A stretch of 64,000 nt of DNA, taken from the NCBI RefSeq assembly GCF_001648155.1, contig NZ_CP015199.1, forward strand, positions 3,481,001 through 3,545,000. The letters run 5' to 3'. How positions within the stretch are numbered: position 1 is the stretch's first letter; every line of letters begins with the position of its first letter. The notes under the pieces were generated by a model that did no database searches, was not told where the DNA came from, and was given only the letters and a program-made list of their open reading frames with translations. Of this stretch, positions 34,571 through 43,328 are shown in pieces. The position numbers were made by a program, and so were the translations under genes. The stretch comes from Chryseobacterium glaciei. Lineage in GTDB: Bacteria > Bacteroidota > Bacteroidia > Flavobacteriales > Weeksellaceae.

Positions 34571-34600
34571 AAAACTCTTACTGTAAGGTGAGAGTTTTTT
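34571..34600 (+). terminator. Terminator after the integrase operon
   Basis: AAAACTCTTAC (34571-34581) pairs with GTGAGAGTTTT (34588-34598) with one G-T pair, followed by TT. Confidence 0.8.
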
Positions 34601-34641
34601 CGTTTTTGGCATACTCGCTAAGTTATTGATGTAACCGATTC

Positions 34642-35019
34642 ATGACAAAAGAAATCATGACGGCGAAAACCAGCCATAACGAAAATTTCGGTTCTATAAT
34701 CGAAAAATTGGTGCAGACAGAAGTAACTAAATACTTAACTGCTTATGCAATAGAATTAGAAAAATTGAGTGAAATAGCTCTTTCAAAAGCTGTTTTAACA
34801 GTAAAAGATGTTGCAGAACTTCTCGATATGAACGAGCGAGTAATAGTTCAAAAGATTAATTCAGGTTTAATTCCTGCTTACAAATGCAAGATTACCAATA
34901 AGTTTCTTGTTTTGAAGCGTGAATTAATCAAAGAGATTGCGTCAGGAACACAGTACAAATCAATTTCAATGATAAGTGCTGAAGTAAATCGTGGATTTGA
35001 TAGTAGAAAATATGTTTAA
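34642..35019 (+). CDS. Helix-turn-helix (excisionase-type) DNA-binding protein
   Basis: This 125-aa protein has an N-terminal helical region (residues 1-50, probably for oligomerisation) followed by a MerR/Xis-type HTH (about 52-95, AVLTVKDVAELLDMNERVIVQKINSGLIPAYKC and a wing ending VLKRELIKEIA). A second possible start at 34657 would shorten it by five residues. It precedes the Rep-like gene by 17 bases on the same strand. This HTH-Rep pairing is common in small Bacteroidota elements, where the HTH protein probably controls or assists the Rep protein. Confidence 0.75.
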   Translation: MTKEIMTAKTSHNENFGSIIEKLVQTEVTKYLTAYAIELEKLSEIALSKAVLTVKDVAELLDMNERVIVQKINSGLIPAYKCKITNKFLVLKRELIKEIASGTQYKSISMISAEVNRGFDSRKYV

Positions 35020-35036
35020 TCTTAATTCTTACAGAC

Positions 35037-35933
35037 ATGATAGATTATATCAAAGCATATTTTCCCGATAAAAATAGAATTCTTGAAATTATGAAAGAAA
35101 ACTACAATCTCGAAAAAATCAGCTATTCTCGATTTGATAAGACTAAAAATGAAGTTGTTTTGTATGAAACATACAAAAAGGAATTTGAAAATTTGGAATT
35201 AAAAATTACCAATCAAGGTGCATATATTCACAATTCCTTACATCATTTTTATAATAAGTTTGTGCATGACATTGATGGAAATTTTAATGATTTTAGTCGC
35301 TCGGCGATTGTAAATTCCATTGATTTTTTGGAAGAACAAATTAAATTTTCTCCTGAAAATCTACACCTTTCACAAAGTTTAGAATTTGGTTTGAATTTAA
35401 GATTACCTTTTGATTTAGACCACTTTATTCTTAATGAATGTGTGCTTTACAATTTTTGCCCTGCATCAAAATTACCTCCACCCAATGAAGAACAAGTGTA
35501 TAAAGAATTTGAAAAAGGTAATTACAGATTAAAAATTTATCACAAAGGTAGACAACAATGTAATGGAGAAAACATTTTGAGAGTTGAAGTTAAGTTTTTA
35601 GATAAAAGAGAATTTAATAGAAATGGAATCTTTGTACTAAGTGATTTGGAAGATAGGGATAATCTTATTTTCTTGTATGATAAACTATACAATCTTGTGA
35701 AATTTAAGCTAATGTGTGTAGATGATATTGAAAACAGGCAATTCACAAGCTACAAGAAAAATAAGCTATACAAATATTGTGCGCATAAGTTTTGGTCAGA
35801 ATTGGATGATGATAAATTTAAAATTGAATCAAAAAAAGTCCATTCATATTTTGATAAAAATAATTTATTGGAACACAAAAATACACTGTTAGACCTTATG
35901 GATAGGAAGTTTGAAGAGTTATTAGATAGTTAG
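35037..35933 (+). CDS. Putative phage/plasmid-type replication initiation protein
   Basis: This 298-aa protein begins MIDYIKAYF and contains ITNQGAYIHNSLHHFYNKF, SLEFGLNLRLPFD and YRLKIYHKGRQ followed by LRVEVKF, an order of strands and motifs recalling replication proteins of filamentous phages and small satellite elements (gene II / CRI type). No single catalytic tyrosine can be assigned with confidence. If correct, the island can replicate after excision or be a relic of a phage satellite. Alternative: a relaxase-like or DNA-binding protein. A strong terminator follows. Confidence 0.5.
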   Translation: MIDYIKAYFPDKNRILEIMKENYNLEKISYSRFDKTKNEVVLYETYKKEFENLELKITNQGAYIHNSLHHFYNKFVHDIDGNFNDFSRSAIVNSIDFLEEQIKFSPENLHLSQSLEFGLNLRLPFDLDHFILNECVLYNFCPASKLPPPNEEQVYKEFEKGNYRLKIYHKGRQQCNGENILRVEVKFLDKREFNRNGIFVLSDLEDRDNLIFLYDKLYNLVKFKLMCVDDIENRQFTSYKKNKLYKYCAHKFWSELDDDKFKIESKKVHSYFDKNNLLEHKNTLLDLMDRKFEELLDS

Positions 35934-35979
35934 TTTACGGACATTGTATAAGCAACCGTAACTGTTATTATTGATTTAA

Positions 35980-36005
35980 AAAACAGGCTCAAAAAAGCCT
36001 GTTTT
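35980..36005. terminator. Bidirectional terminator between Rep-like and nuclease genes
   Basis: AAAACAGGCT (35980-35989) pairs perfectly with AGCCTGTTTT (35996-36005). A similar hairpin, ACAGGCTTA / TAAGCCTGT at 37731-37751, stands before the next minus-strand gene. Confidence 0.88.
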
Positions 36006-36006
36006 C

Positions 36007-36951
36007 TTACTCAAACGTTTCAAATGAGTCCGTATTTTTGTCATACTTTGCAAGAAGCTTTAGCTCTCTTATTTGATTATCTGTTGTATCAAAAAAATGC
36101 GCTTTATTGGTTTCATCAATAACAACGCTACCGCTATAATGCCCGTCATCAAATGAGATTGTTTGAGCCTTAATTTCTCCATTTGAAAAGCTTTTGTATT
36201 CTTTCGCTTGTACTTCGGCACTTATAAATTCAAAGCAAATTTTAGCATTGCAAACTAATTGATTAACAATAATTTTTTCATTTTCAAATTCAAAAAAGAT
36301 TCCCTCAAAATTAACAGCAAATTGAATTTTGTGTGTGGTTGAGCTATCTTTTAGCCAATTGTTAAATGCTTGCCAACTTATGTATTTCCAATTTGGTTTA
36401 ACAGCTTCTTCCAATAAATCATACAGAACTAGCTTTTCTTTTGAAATCGAGATTAACTGTAATTCTTGAATATTATTTATTTTAATTTGTGACAATTTTG
36501 GATGTTCATCACAATAAATTTCTTCAATTTCAAAACCATGAAATACAGGTTTTATACGAGAAATGGGAAATAATATGCTATTGGCATTACTTTGAATTTG
36601 GTCAAAAGTATATAATTTGATTCCAAAAGTTTCCGCAGCAGCAATTGCATCTTTTTGAAATCCAATTTGAGATACGAAAATTTTATTATTTATTAAAGGA
36701 ATTCTTTGGCATTTAGAATTAAATGCTTCAATTTTTTCAACAGAAACTTTGCTCTTAAATTCTTTACATTCAATAGCAATCTTAATATCAAAGCCGTTAA
36801 CTTTTGACTCTATTAAAATATCAATCTCTCGTTTATTCCCGCTTTGATTTGGGATTTTATAGTTATTATATATTTTTGTTTCAGGGTTTGTTTTGTAAAC
36901 TTCTTCGACAATTCTCACCAGCTTTTCTAAATTTTTTCCGTCTTTTCCCAT
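36007..36951 (-). CDS. PD-(D/E)XK (Mrr-like) restriction endonuclease-type protein
   Basis: This 314-aa protein has an N-terminal nuclease domain (about 1-115): NLEKLVRIVEEVY helix, D44 in REIDILIE and E61-x-K63 in IAIECKEFK, followed by KCQRIPLINNKIFVSQIGFQKDA. This is the Mrr_cat-like arrangement D-x(16)-ExK. The C-terminal 200 residues are an unrecognised beta-rich region that may bind the target or partner. No methyltransferase is nearby. The gene lies 2 bases downstream of a four-helix membrane protein gene on the same strand, suggesting one two-component defence unit in which the nuclease is the effector. Confidence 0.8.
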   Translation of the reverse strand: MGKDGKNLEKLVRIVEEVYKTNPETKIYNNYKIPNQSGNKREIDILIESKVNGFDIKIAIECKEFKSKVSVEKIEAFNSKCQRIPLINNKIFVSQIGFQKDAIAAAETFGIKLYTFDQIQSNANSILFPISRIKPVFHGFEIEEIYCDEHPKLSQIKINNIQELQLISISKEKLVLYDLLEEAVKPNWKYISWQAFNNWLKDSSTTHKIQFAVNFEGIFFEFENEKIIVNQLVCNAKICFEFISAEVQAKEYKSFSNGEIKAQTISFDDGHYSGSVVIDETNKAHFFDTTDNQIRELKLLAKYDKNTDSFETFE

Positions 36952-36953
36952 AA

Positions 36954-37700
36954 TTATGAATCTTCTGAAGTTCTAGTTCTATTGATTAAATTTAATATTA
37001 TTTTTTCAGTGATTTCAATTTTTTTAGGATTTTCGTCAGATACTTTTTCGCAAAGTTCTACCGCTAACATCGTATCCTGAACAGTAGCTAATTGTCTAAA
37101 ATATAAGTTTAATTGTGATAAACTTTTGTTATATATGTAAATGTTACATGCACCAATAAATTCTACTAAAATTCCACTTGCACCTGAGATTATCCCCATT
37201 GTTACATTAGGTTTTTCCATAAAGAAAAGTAGCCAAATTCCAGTAACCAATGTGATTAATCCTATTATTATTGATGCAATACTCCATTGATAGCTTGTCT
37301 TTGCTTGGTCTAAATTAATTGTGTAATATTCATCCATACGATTAAGTGTCAAACGTGCCATATTAGTAACGCTATCATCTCCAATTTTTTCAATTAATTT
37401 TTCCCTTTCTTGCTTTATATCATTTAAATTATTAGCCAAAATTTCCGTATTAGTTTTAAAATCGCCCAATGAAATCAGAGCTAATGAGGTTAAAATGAAA
37501 AAAGTAACTGCTAAAGCACCTAATAAGACTTGTATAGGTTCTATAAAATTATCACCATAAAAATTAAGGATTATACAACATGTTGTACAAATTAAAGGAG
37601 AAACGAAAAATGAATAGTTTCGAATTGTCTGGTGTTTTTTAAAATACTCTATAATTCCTTTAAGAGTTTCAGTTATAATGGGGTCAATTAATGAAAACAT
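36954..37700 (-). CDS. Membrane protein resembling TRADD-N-associated membrane-domain proteins
   Basis: This 248-aa protein has two N-terminal transmembrane segments (about 30-75), a coiled-coil stretch with EILANNLNDIKQEREKLIEKIG, and a C-terminal block MDEYYTINLDQAKTSYQWSIASIIIGLITL, then ASGILVEFIGACNIYIYNKSLSQLNLYFRQLATVQDTMLAVELCEKV. The last block matches in pattern what is remembered of the TRADD-N-associated two-helix membrane domain linked by comparative genomics to bacterial immunity. The assignment is from memory. It precedes the nuclease gene by 2 bases, so membrane sensor plus nuclease effector is the natural reading. Confidence 0.65.
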   Translation of the reverse strand: MFSLIDPIITETLKGIIEYFKKHQTIRNYSFFVSPLICTTCCIILNFYGDNFIEPIQVLLGALAVTFFILTSLALISLGDFKTNTEILANNLNDIKQEREKLIEKIGDDSVTNMARLTLNRMDEYYTINLDQAKTSYQWSIASIIIGLITLVTGIWLLFFMEKPNVTMGIISGASGILVEFIGACNIYIYNKSLSQLNLYFRQLATVQDTMLAVELCEKVSDENPKKIEITEKIILNLINRTRTSEDS

Positions 37701-37730
37701 AAAATATTATTATTTTATTGTAGTGAAAAA

Positions 37731-37751
37731 ACAGGCTTAAAATAAGCCTGT
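37731..37751 (-). terminator. Terminator after the 79-aa gene
   Basis: ACAGGCTTA (37731-37739) pairs with TAAGCCTGT (37743-37751), with an A run on the left that gives the U tract on the minus strand. It separates the nuclease pair from the genes beyond. Confidence 0.75.
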
Positions 37752-37763
37752 CTGTGTATTAGT

Positions 37764-38003
37764 TTAAGAATTAATTATCGGTTTAAATTTTTTTGGAGTT
37801 GAATTTCCGCTAAAGATTCCTTTTTTAAAATCCTTATAATGTTTCAACCTGCATTGGATTGAACATTTAAACCTGCCGAAGCCAAAGGGCTCGTAATAAT
37901 CAATAAATCCACCGCATCTTTGCAGTCTGAAAATATAGAAATATTTTTCCTTTGTAACCTGAGCTTCATAGATTGCTCCGCTGTAATTAATTTGTAATTT
38001 CAT
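37764..38003 (-). CDS. Hypothetical small basic protein, 79 aa
   Basis: The protein reads MKLQINYSGAIYEAQVTKEKYFYIFRL and continues with CGGFIDYYEPFGFGRFKCSIQCRLKHYKDFKKG; it is basic and rich in aromatic residues, with three cysteines that might bind metal. No family was recognised. It has its own terminator on the downstream side and is separated by about 80 bases from the 110-aa gene upstream. Coding character is supported by an ATG preceded by an A-rich leader and by a compact, well-ended frame. Confidence 0.55.
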   Translation of the reverse strand: MKLQINYSGAIYEAQVTKEKYFYIFRLQRCGGFIDYYEPFGFGRFKCSIQCRLKHYKDFKKGIFSGNSTPKKFKPIINS

Positions 38004-38081
38004 TTTAATTAATTTAAAAATTATTTACAATTATACAACATGAATTAAGCGTTTGAGGTTTTGCTTATTTTTGTATTTAAG

Positions 38082-38414
38082 TTACTGATTTTCATTATTT
38101 TGTGAATGTTCCGCTTCGTTGGCTTTTATTTTTTTTAACTCTATTATTGCATTATTTATGTCAGTTACAGCACCATTGCCAAATGTTTCTTCATACCACT
38201 GTTTATCATAAAGTTTGTCTCTTTTTGGCTGTATCAAATCTAATAAATTGTGTTGTTTAAATAAACTCACCGTATTCTCGCTAAGAGTGGAAAGCATTTC
38301 TATAGCATCTTCTTTTTCTTTTTTTTTGGATGAAGGACTCCTTCTAATTCTAGCATAATAACTTGTTTCTTCAGCAATTTTGGTAAGTTGCTTAATTAAT
38401 TTTTCTGTTTCCAT
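38082..38414 (-). CDS. Hypothetical helical protein downstream of the PAAR-like gene, 110 aa
   Basis: This acidic, helical, cytosolic protein (METEKLIKQLTKIAEETSYYARIRRSPSSKKKEKEDAIEMLS then IQPKRDKLYDKQWYEETFG) begins 16 bases after the PAAR-like gene ends and is the last gene of the T6SS-related minus-strand operon. Its place at the end of a VgrG-PAAR set is where adaptor, chaperone or immunity genes are often found. No motif decides between these. Confidence 0.65.
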   Translation of the reverse strand: METEKLIKQLTKIAEETSYYARIRRSPSSKKKEKEDAIEMLSTLSENTVSLFKQHNLLDLIQPKRDKLYDKQWYEETFGNGAVTDINNAIIELKKIKANEAEHSQNNENQ

Positions 38415-38430
38415 ATACTCTGTTTTTTAT

Positions 38431-38787
38431 TTATTGTTTTATCTCATGTTTTTCACCATGTCCTTTGTCTGCTACTTCAATTTTACCACCCGTACCACAC
38501 ATACAAAAAGAATCTTCAGTAAGAATTTTGTAATTGTTGATTGTATCTTTTTCTGTGGTCTTTTGCCAAACCGTTGGAGCAGGAATACAAGGTAAATATC
38601 CTCCCGAAGTAGGTTTTAATTTACATTGTCCGAAAGGTTTTATATTGGTGTTTGCTTGCTTATCCTGCTCCGTAGCAATATACTTTCCCTCGGCTGTAGA
38701 GAAATTCTGACTTGTAACACTAAGATTGCTCGGTGTTGTTCCCTGATTGCAGGATAATTGGGCGGTATCTGTGATCTTTTGTGGCAT
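38431..38787 (-). CDS. PAAR-like protein (DUF4280)
   Basis: This 118-aa protein shows the DUF4280 pattern: LSCNQGTTPSNLSVTSQN at the start, NIKPFGQCK and YLPCIPAPTVWQ in the middle, and the end DSFCMCGTGGKIEVADKG. DUF4280 proteins form the PAAR-type tip that caps VgrG spikes in type VI and related contractile systems, with conserved cysteines and histidines probably holding a metal. It lies 14 bases downstream of the lipoprotein gene in the vgrG operon, supporting assembly of a complete spike complex. Confidence 0.85.
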   Translation of the reverse strand: MPQKITDTAQLSCNQGTTPSNLSVTSQNFSTAEGKYIATEQDKQANTNIKPFGQCKLKPTSGGYLPCIPAPTVWQKTTEKDTINNYKILTEDSFCMCGTGGKIEVADKGHGEKHEIKQ

Positions 38788-38801
38788 TAAGAAAATATAA
38801 A

Positions 38802-39608
38802 TTATTTAGTAAAGTTCTCTATAATAGGTTCAGGAACATTTTCCCCTTCTTCTGATACCCAGTATTTTTTTCTATAGAGTATTTTGCCCGTATTCCCGTC
38901 TAAAACAATCATATAATATTGATTGAATGTTTCTCCTTTCCATATAATACTCCACATAGGTTTTTCTACTGTTAAAGCAGCATCTTTAACCGAAGATTCA
39001 GGAAATAATAATGGTGATGCCCTATTTACCTCCGTGCTGCCAAATTTATTTTTATAGCCTAATAATATTGGAATTTTATTCTCAATCATAAATTTTTCAA
39101 TGTCTTCCCATCTAAAGTTATAAGCTTTGTCATTATCTATACTATGTGTAGGCTTTCCATTTTCATCAAAGTAATACCAAATTCCTTTATAAACATTTCC
39201 TTGCAAAATATATAGTCCCTTTTCTTTGATATTACCATTGGGATAAAACGTTTTTCTAATTTCAAAAGGAGAATTATCAAAATAAGTTAACTCGTATGGA
39301 TTTATAATTTTTCCATTCTCAAGAAGTCCATAATATTTAATTACATGCCTATTATCTATTTTTTCTTCAAGTTTATAAGATGTCCCATTATAGACTTTAT
39401 CATTTTCAGAAGAAATTAAATCTGTTTTAATATATTTTTCTTTGGTTTTTTGAAACTCAAATTTTTCGAAATTGGAGTTTATGGTTGGTATATAATACAT
39501 TGTTGCTGTTTTTAAGATGGTAATCCCATTTTTTTCTAATCCTTTTTTAGGCTCTTGTCCTTTACAGTTTAATACTAAAAATAATATGGATATAAGTATT
39601 GTTTTCAT
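38802..39608 (-). CDS. Lipoprotein, candidate immunity protein for the VgrG-linked protease
   Basis: This 268-aa protein starts at ATG 39608 with the lipoprotein signal MKTILISILFLVLNC (cysteine 15); a longer frame to 39665 has no signal and overlaps vgrG. The middle has beta-hairpin repeats of the MORN/YwqK type (FYPNGNIKEKGLYILQGNVYKGIWYYFDENGKP) and the end resembles a PepSY-like strand pair (YYMIVLDGNTGKILYRKKYW). It directly follows vgrG (11-base gap). Because the effector would act in the periplasm of the target, a periplasm-facing lipoprotein next to it is a good immunity candidate; this is inference. Confidence 0.7.
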   Translation of the reverse strand: MKTILISILFLVLNCKGQEPKKGLEKNGITILKTATMYYIPTINSNFEKFEFQKTKEKYIKTDLISSENDKVYNGTSYKLEEKIDNRHVIKYYGLLENGKIINPYELTYFDNSPFEIRKTFYPNGNIKEKGLYILQGNVYKGIWYYFDENGKPTHSIDNDKAYNFRWEDIEKFMIENKIPILLGYKNKFGSTEVNRASPLLFPESSVKDAALTVEKPMWSIIWKGETFNQYYMIVLDGNTGKILYRKKYWVSEEGENVPEPIIENFTK

Positions 39609-39619
39609 AAAAAATATTT

Positions 39620-42600
39620 TTAAGGTTCGGGTTGGGAAGTGTCTCTTATGATTTCCCATTGCCACTCCATTAAAGATTTTCTTGTTATTCCTACACGGTG
39701 GGAATAATCCAGAATATTATCCGTAACAGCATATCTGAAAGTATATTTACCATTAGGAGCATTGGTTCTTGACATCCCACTTGGTATAATATTTTTACTC
39801 TCAAATGTATGGTCTAATCCCATAGCATGTAATACTTCGTGTGCTGTAGTAGCATTAGTGTCGTATCCGTTGAATAAGATTGTTGTCTTTTCACCTGGCT
39901 GAGAGTATCCGCTCAAAGCTTCAAAAATACCATCAATTTTAATATTTCCACCTGTGGAACCCAAATAATAAACTTTGATATAATTTGTGTATTCAGGTTT
40001 TGCTCTATGAAGTTTTTCATTCAAGTATTTCCAAAGATCTTTCCAGCTTCTTGGTTTATGAGTATTTTCTCTCCTGTTGGCATAATCATATAAATAATAT
40101 CCTTTGATTACTTTTGATGGTGGAGTACCTAACGCACTGCCTGCAGATAGTGGCAGTGTGTGGAGATAGTTATTAAAGCTTGTTTCAGCGGTTAAATCTA
40201 ATTCAAACGTCTTTATTCTTGGGTCAATTAAAGCCTGTCTTAACGCATGCTTCAATACATCTTCCTGCCCCGTTATATTTCCTCCTGAAGGTGCTAAAGA
40301 TGTTTTTACATTTACAAGAACAATTTTTTTAGTTTTCCTGTTGGCTTTGTTGTTGGCTTTTATCAATAACTTTCCTGCCAATGTTTCTGTGGTTATATTG
40401 GTAGTAGCATCTTTTGTAATGGCAAAGGCTTTTATGCTCGCAATAACAGGGATTTCTTTGATGCAGTTAATTTCTATATCCATCGTATGAGGCGTACCCG
40501 CTGTGCCACCTGTTACGGTAACGCTTTTACTTGGTATGCTGAAATAGCTTGAATTGGGCTTTGCTGCCTCAGCTTTAGTAGTTGCCCCACCACCTGTAAT
40601 GGTAAAATATCTGTCATCAAATTCTAATCTCAACTCGTCAGGTTCTATTTTTACTTCTATAAGTAATTTCAGAGTAGCAGCAATGCAGGTTCCTGCTTCG
40701 GGGTCTGACGTACCATCTACCAATAACCTTCCTTCAGGCACTCTATATAGGCTCAACCATGGAGTGGCATACCTCTCTCTTATATCCGTTTTCTTAAATT
40801 CGGTTACGGAGATAGCAGTAGGATTGTACTCAGTTGTGATAAGTCCTTTAAATTTGTTATAAGGCGAGGTTTCTGCTGTAAATGCAGCGTTGTAGTCATT
40901 TTGCGCATGAGTACCCATATTTCCTAAATAGGTAATATCATGCACACCTCCTCCTGTATTATCTCCGATTCGCATAAAATCAAATCCGAATTTACCATAA
41001 TTTGGAGTCCTCGGTCTAAACTCTACAATACACTCTCCAATATCTGTTGTTGAAGATGGTGGTCGTTCTTCTGCAACGTTTGTGTTACTTGTTCCTTCCT
41101 CTCCTTTCACCTCCACAGTGCCTTTTGAATTAACAACTGCGCTTTCATTTGAATGTATATGTAATTTTTTGAATCCTGCAACATTAGTTTCTTTAGCTTC
41201 AATTTTTATCTCATTTTCTGAATTAATCAATGCTTTTCCCGCTTGTGTATGGAAAAATTCTGATACAGTCTGTAACATGATAGGTGTATTTACCAATGTT
41301 TTCTGAAGATAATTCATTAGTGCCGTATTTCCAACGGTCGATGTCATATTATTTATAACATTAATATCAAAATTATTGTTGGCATTAATCTCAACATCCG
41401 TAGCATTCATCGTTATTTTATTTGGAGCGGTAACATTAATGTTTCCTCCGCCATCCATAAAATATATGTTTCCGCTAGGGTCTTGAATTGTCACACTACC
41501 GTTGGCATCATTCATTAAAACTTTGATTCCGCTACGGGTCTGTATAGATTTAAGATGATTATCAGCGCCTCCGCCTAAACCGACTTTTCCATGAAACATT
41601 CCACCCATTGCAAAAGGAAAATCTGGGTTATTGTACTCAAAGCCTACCATTACCTGATCTCCAATTTCAGGTACAGCCACAAATCCTCTGTTTTGGCTTA
41701 TGGCATCCGTTCCCCCTGCATCTGGACTCATCATTCTTATAAAGTGAGTAGTATCATTTAATTGCCAGTCAAACTGCACCTGTATTCTTCCCTGATTCAA
41801 GGGGTCAATATTGGAAATTACTGTTGCTATCTGTGGTTCTGCTTTAGGCAGGATAAAATCAGATTTAGGCATAAAGCCTGTTCCCTCGGCTATGGCTTCA
41901 AAATTTCCTGTATAATATCCCCTTGCATCTACTTCATGGGTGACTTCGGTAATCATCAAAGTTGTAAAGTGAGAGGTCTCATTGCTGTCTTGTTTTCTCA
42001 TAGCTAAATCTGTGACACAGCCAATATAAAGAAAAGGCACAGAGGTATTTCCTGATACTGTAAAAACCTCTACGGCAGCGCTTCCTCTTGCACTTTTCTG
42101 GGCATCATCCACATCCAGAAAAATATTGGGATTTAAAGGAGTGGGAGTAAGAGAACGGGTTTTAAAAATACTATCGTTCAGTTCATAAGACTTTGCTGAC
42201 AAATCTCCTAAATGCTTGATACTATCATTCGTGCCAAGCATTTTAGCATGACTGCTACTGTTATATCCAAAGTATTCAGGTTTTGTATGTACTGCTTTTA
42301 ATTCTACCTGCACATCATTAACATTGCTTCCATAGATAAGTTGGATAGGCTTTTCATTAGGTGGTAGCTTTCCGAAATGAAGTATTTCACCATCATAATA
42401 GAACTGCTCACCGTAAGCTTCTGCAATTCTTGTCAGATAATTGTAGTGAGTTTCACAGTACTGTGCACTGTAATTAATATAGCTTTTATTCTGGGTGTCT
42501 ATTCTGAAATCGAACTTGCTTGTTCCTAATGTCTCTTTAATGATGTTGTCAGCAATAATAGATGTGTTTACAGCCTGAGTGCCTCCAAAACTCTGGGTAT

Positions 42601-42997
42601 GGGGTGCAGAATCCATCAATATGGTTGGACTGTGTCCTTTTAGTACAATATTTCCCAGACTCATTTTATCCTGACTGAATGCCACTTTTGTAACCACACC
42701 GACAAATGTACGTTCGGGACTTTCATTTTCAGCATCTTTATATTTAAAAGTAACGGTCAGTCTTTTGCCAAAGAACTGCTGTGCCTGTTCTAAATTATGG
42801 TTTTGTATTTCATCCAGAGAATCATGCGCCAGAGTAAGTTCAAAACTGTGGTGTGTTTTGGCACTTTGTTGCAGACGAAAATGTTTAAAGTGTTTGATTA
42901 GATTTCCATTAACCACAATATCAAGCTTCACCACGCGGTTAATCCCTGATATATGGTTCTCCAAAATCTTCTCAGAATTTGAGATATTTCTTTTCAT
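39620..42997 (-). CDS. vgrG: Evolved VgrG spike protein with C-terminal zinc metalloprotease domain
   Basis: This 1125-aa protein has VgrG/gp27 domains (about 20-390), the gp5-like OB fold (INPLNQGRIQVQFDWQ homologue at NIDPLNQGRIQVQFDWQ) and beta-helix needle (to about 620), marking a T6SS-type spike. About 500 extra residues follow. Near the end is HEVLHAMGLDHTF (residues 1053-1065), the metzincin zinc motif HExxHxxGxxH, with DNILDYSH 30 residues later where a Met-turn would be expected, but with leucine in place of methionine. The extension is thus a likely protease toxin. No sheath, tube or ATPase genes are in the window, so it must use a system encoded elsewhere. Confidence 0.9.
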   Translation of the reverse strand: MKRNISNSEKILENHISGINRVVKLDIVVNGNLIKHFKHFRLQQSAKTHHSFELTLAHDSLDEIQNHNLEQAQQFFGKRLTVTFKYKDAENESPERTFVGVVTKVAFSQDKMSLGNIVLKGHSPTILMDSAPHTQSFGGTQAVNTSIIADNIIKETLGTSKFDFRIDTQNKSYINYSAQYCETHYNYLTRIAEAYGEQFYYDGEILHFGKLPPNEKPIQLIYGSNVNDVQVELKAVHTKPEYFGYNSSSHAKMLGTNDSIKHLGDLSAKSYELNDSIFKTRSLTPTPLNPNIFLDVDDAQKSARGSAAVEVFTVSGNTSVPFLYIGCVTDLAMRKQDSNETSHFTTLMITEVTHEVDARGYYTGNFEAIAEGTGFMPKSDFILPKAEPQIATVISNIDPLNQGRIQVQFDWQLNDTTHFIRMMSPDAGGTDAISQNRGFVAVPEIGDQVMVGFEYNNPDFPFAMGGMFHGKVGLGGGADNHLKSIQTRSGIKVLMNDANGSVTIQDPSGNIYFMDGGGNINVTAPNKITMNATDVEINANNNFDINVINNMTSTVGNTALMNYLQKTLVNTPIMLQTVSEFFHTQAGKALINSENEIKIEAKETNVAGFKKLHIHSNESAVVNSKGTVEVKGEEGTSNTNVAEERPPSSTTDIGECIVEFRPRTPNYGKFGFDFMRIGDNTGGGVHDITYLGNMGTHAQNDYNAAFTAETSPYNKFKGLITTEYNPTAISVTEFKKTDIRERYATPWLSLYRVPEGRLLVDGTSDPEAGTCIAATLKLLIEVKIEPDELRLEFDDRYFTITGGGATTKAEAAKPNSSYFSIPSKSVTVTGGTAGTPHTMDIEINCIKEIPVIASIKAFAITKDATTNITTETLAGKLLIKANNKANRKTKKIVLVNVKTSLAPSGGNITGQEDVLKHALRQALIDPRIKTFELDLTAETSFNNYLHTLPLSAGSALGTPPSKVIKGYYLYDYANRRENTHKPRSWKDLWKYLNEKLHRAKPEYTNYIKVYYLGSTGGNIKIDGIFEALSGYSQPGEKTTILFNGYDTNATTAHEVLHAMGLDHTFESKNIIPSGMSRTNAPNGKYTFRYAVTDNILDYSHRVGITRKSLMEWQWEIIRDTSQPEP

Positions 42998-43127
42998 TGT
43001 ATATTTTGTGTGTTTTTTGGTATTATATCACTAAATATAGATAAAATACTGTGCCAAATATAGAGATTTTTAATAAATCTTTTAAATTGTAGTAAAACTA
43101 CGACTGCTTGTAAATCAAATAGTTTGA

Positions 43128-43328
43128 TTAATGCTTTACTTTTCGTCTTTTACTAAAATGCTGTTTCAACTTGTCGGTGATAAATTTCAATATCAGCAGT
43201 GAATAGTATACACCACCTACATATAGTATAACAATTGAGACTAATAAAAGATAGTCCCAATTGTTTGGCTCTCTGAGTGGTCGGAGAGAAGTTCCACAGA
43301 AATTTGAATCTAAAATGAGCGTTATCAT
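43128..43328 (-). CDS. Small membrane protein, 66 aa
   Basis: It has one or two hydrophobic segments (WDYLLLVSIVILYVGGVYYSLLILKFI, residues 24-50) and a very basic tail (KLKQHFSKRRKVKH). Its ATG overlaps the stop of the secreted 115-aa gene (ATGA at 43325-43328), which argues strongly that it is translated. A frame on the same strand shifted by one (ending at 43153) is a shadow. It precedes vgrG by 130 bases. Function unknown. Confidence 0.65.
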   Translation of the reverse strand: MITLILDSNFCGTSLRPLREPNNWDYLLLVSIVILYVGGVYYSLLILKFITDKLKQHFSKRRKVKH

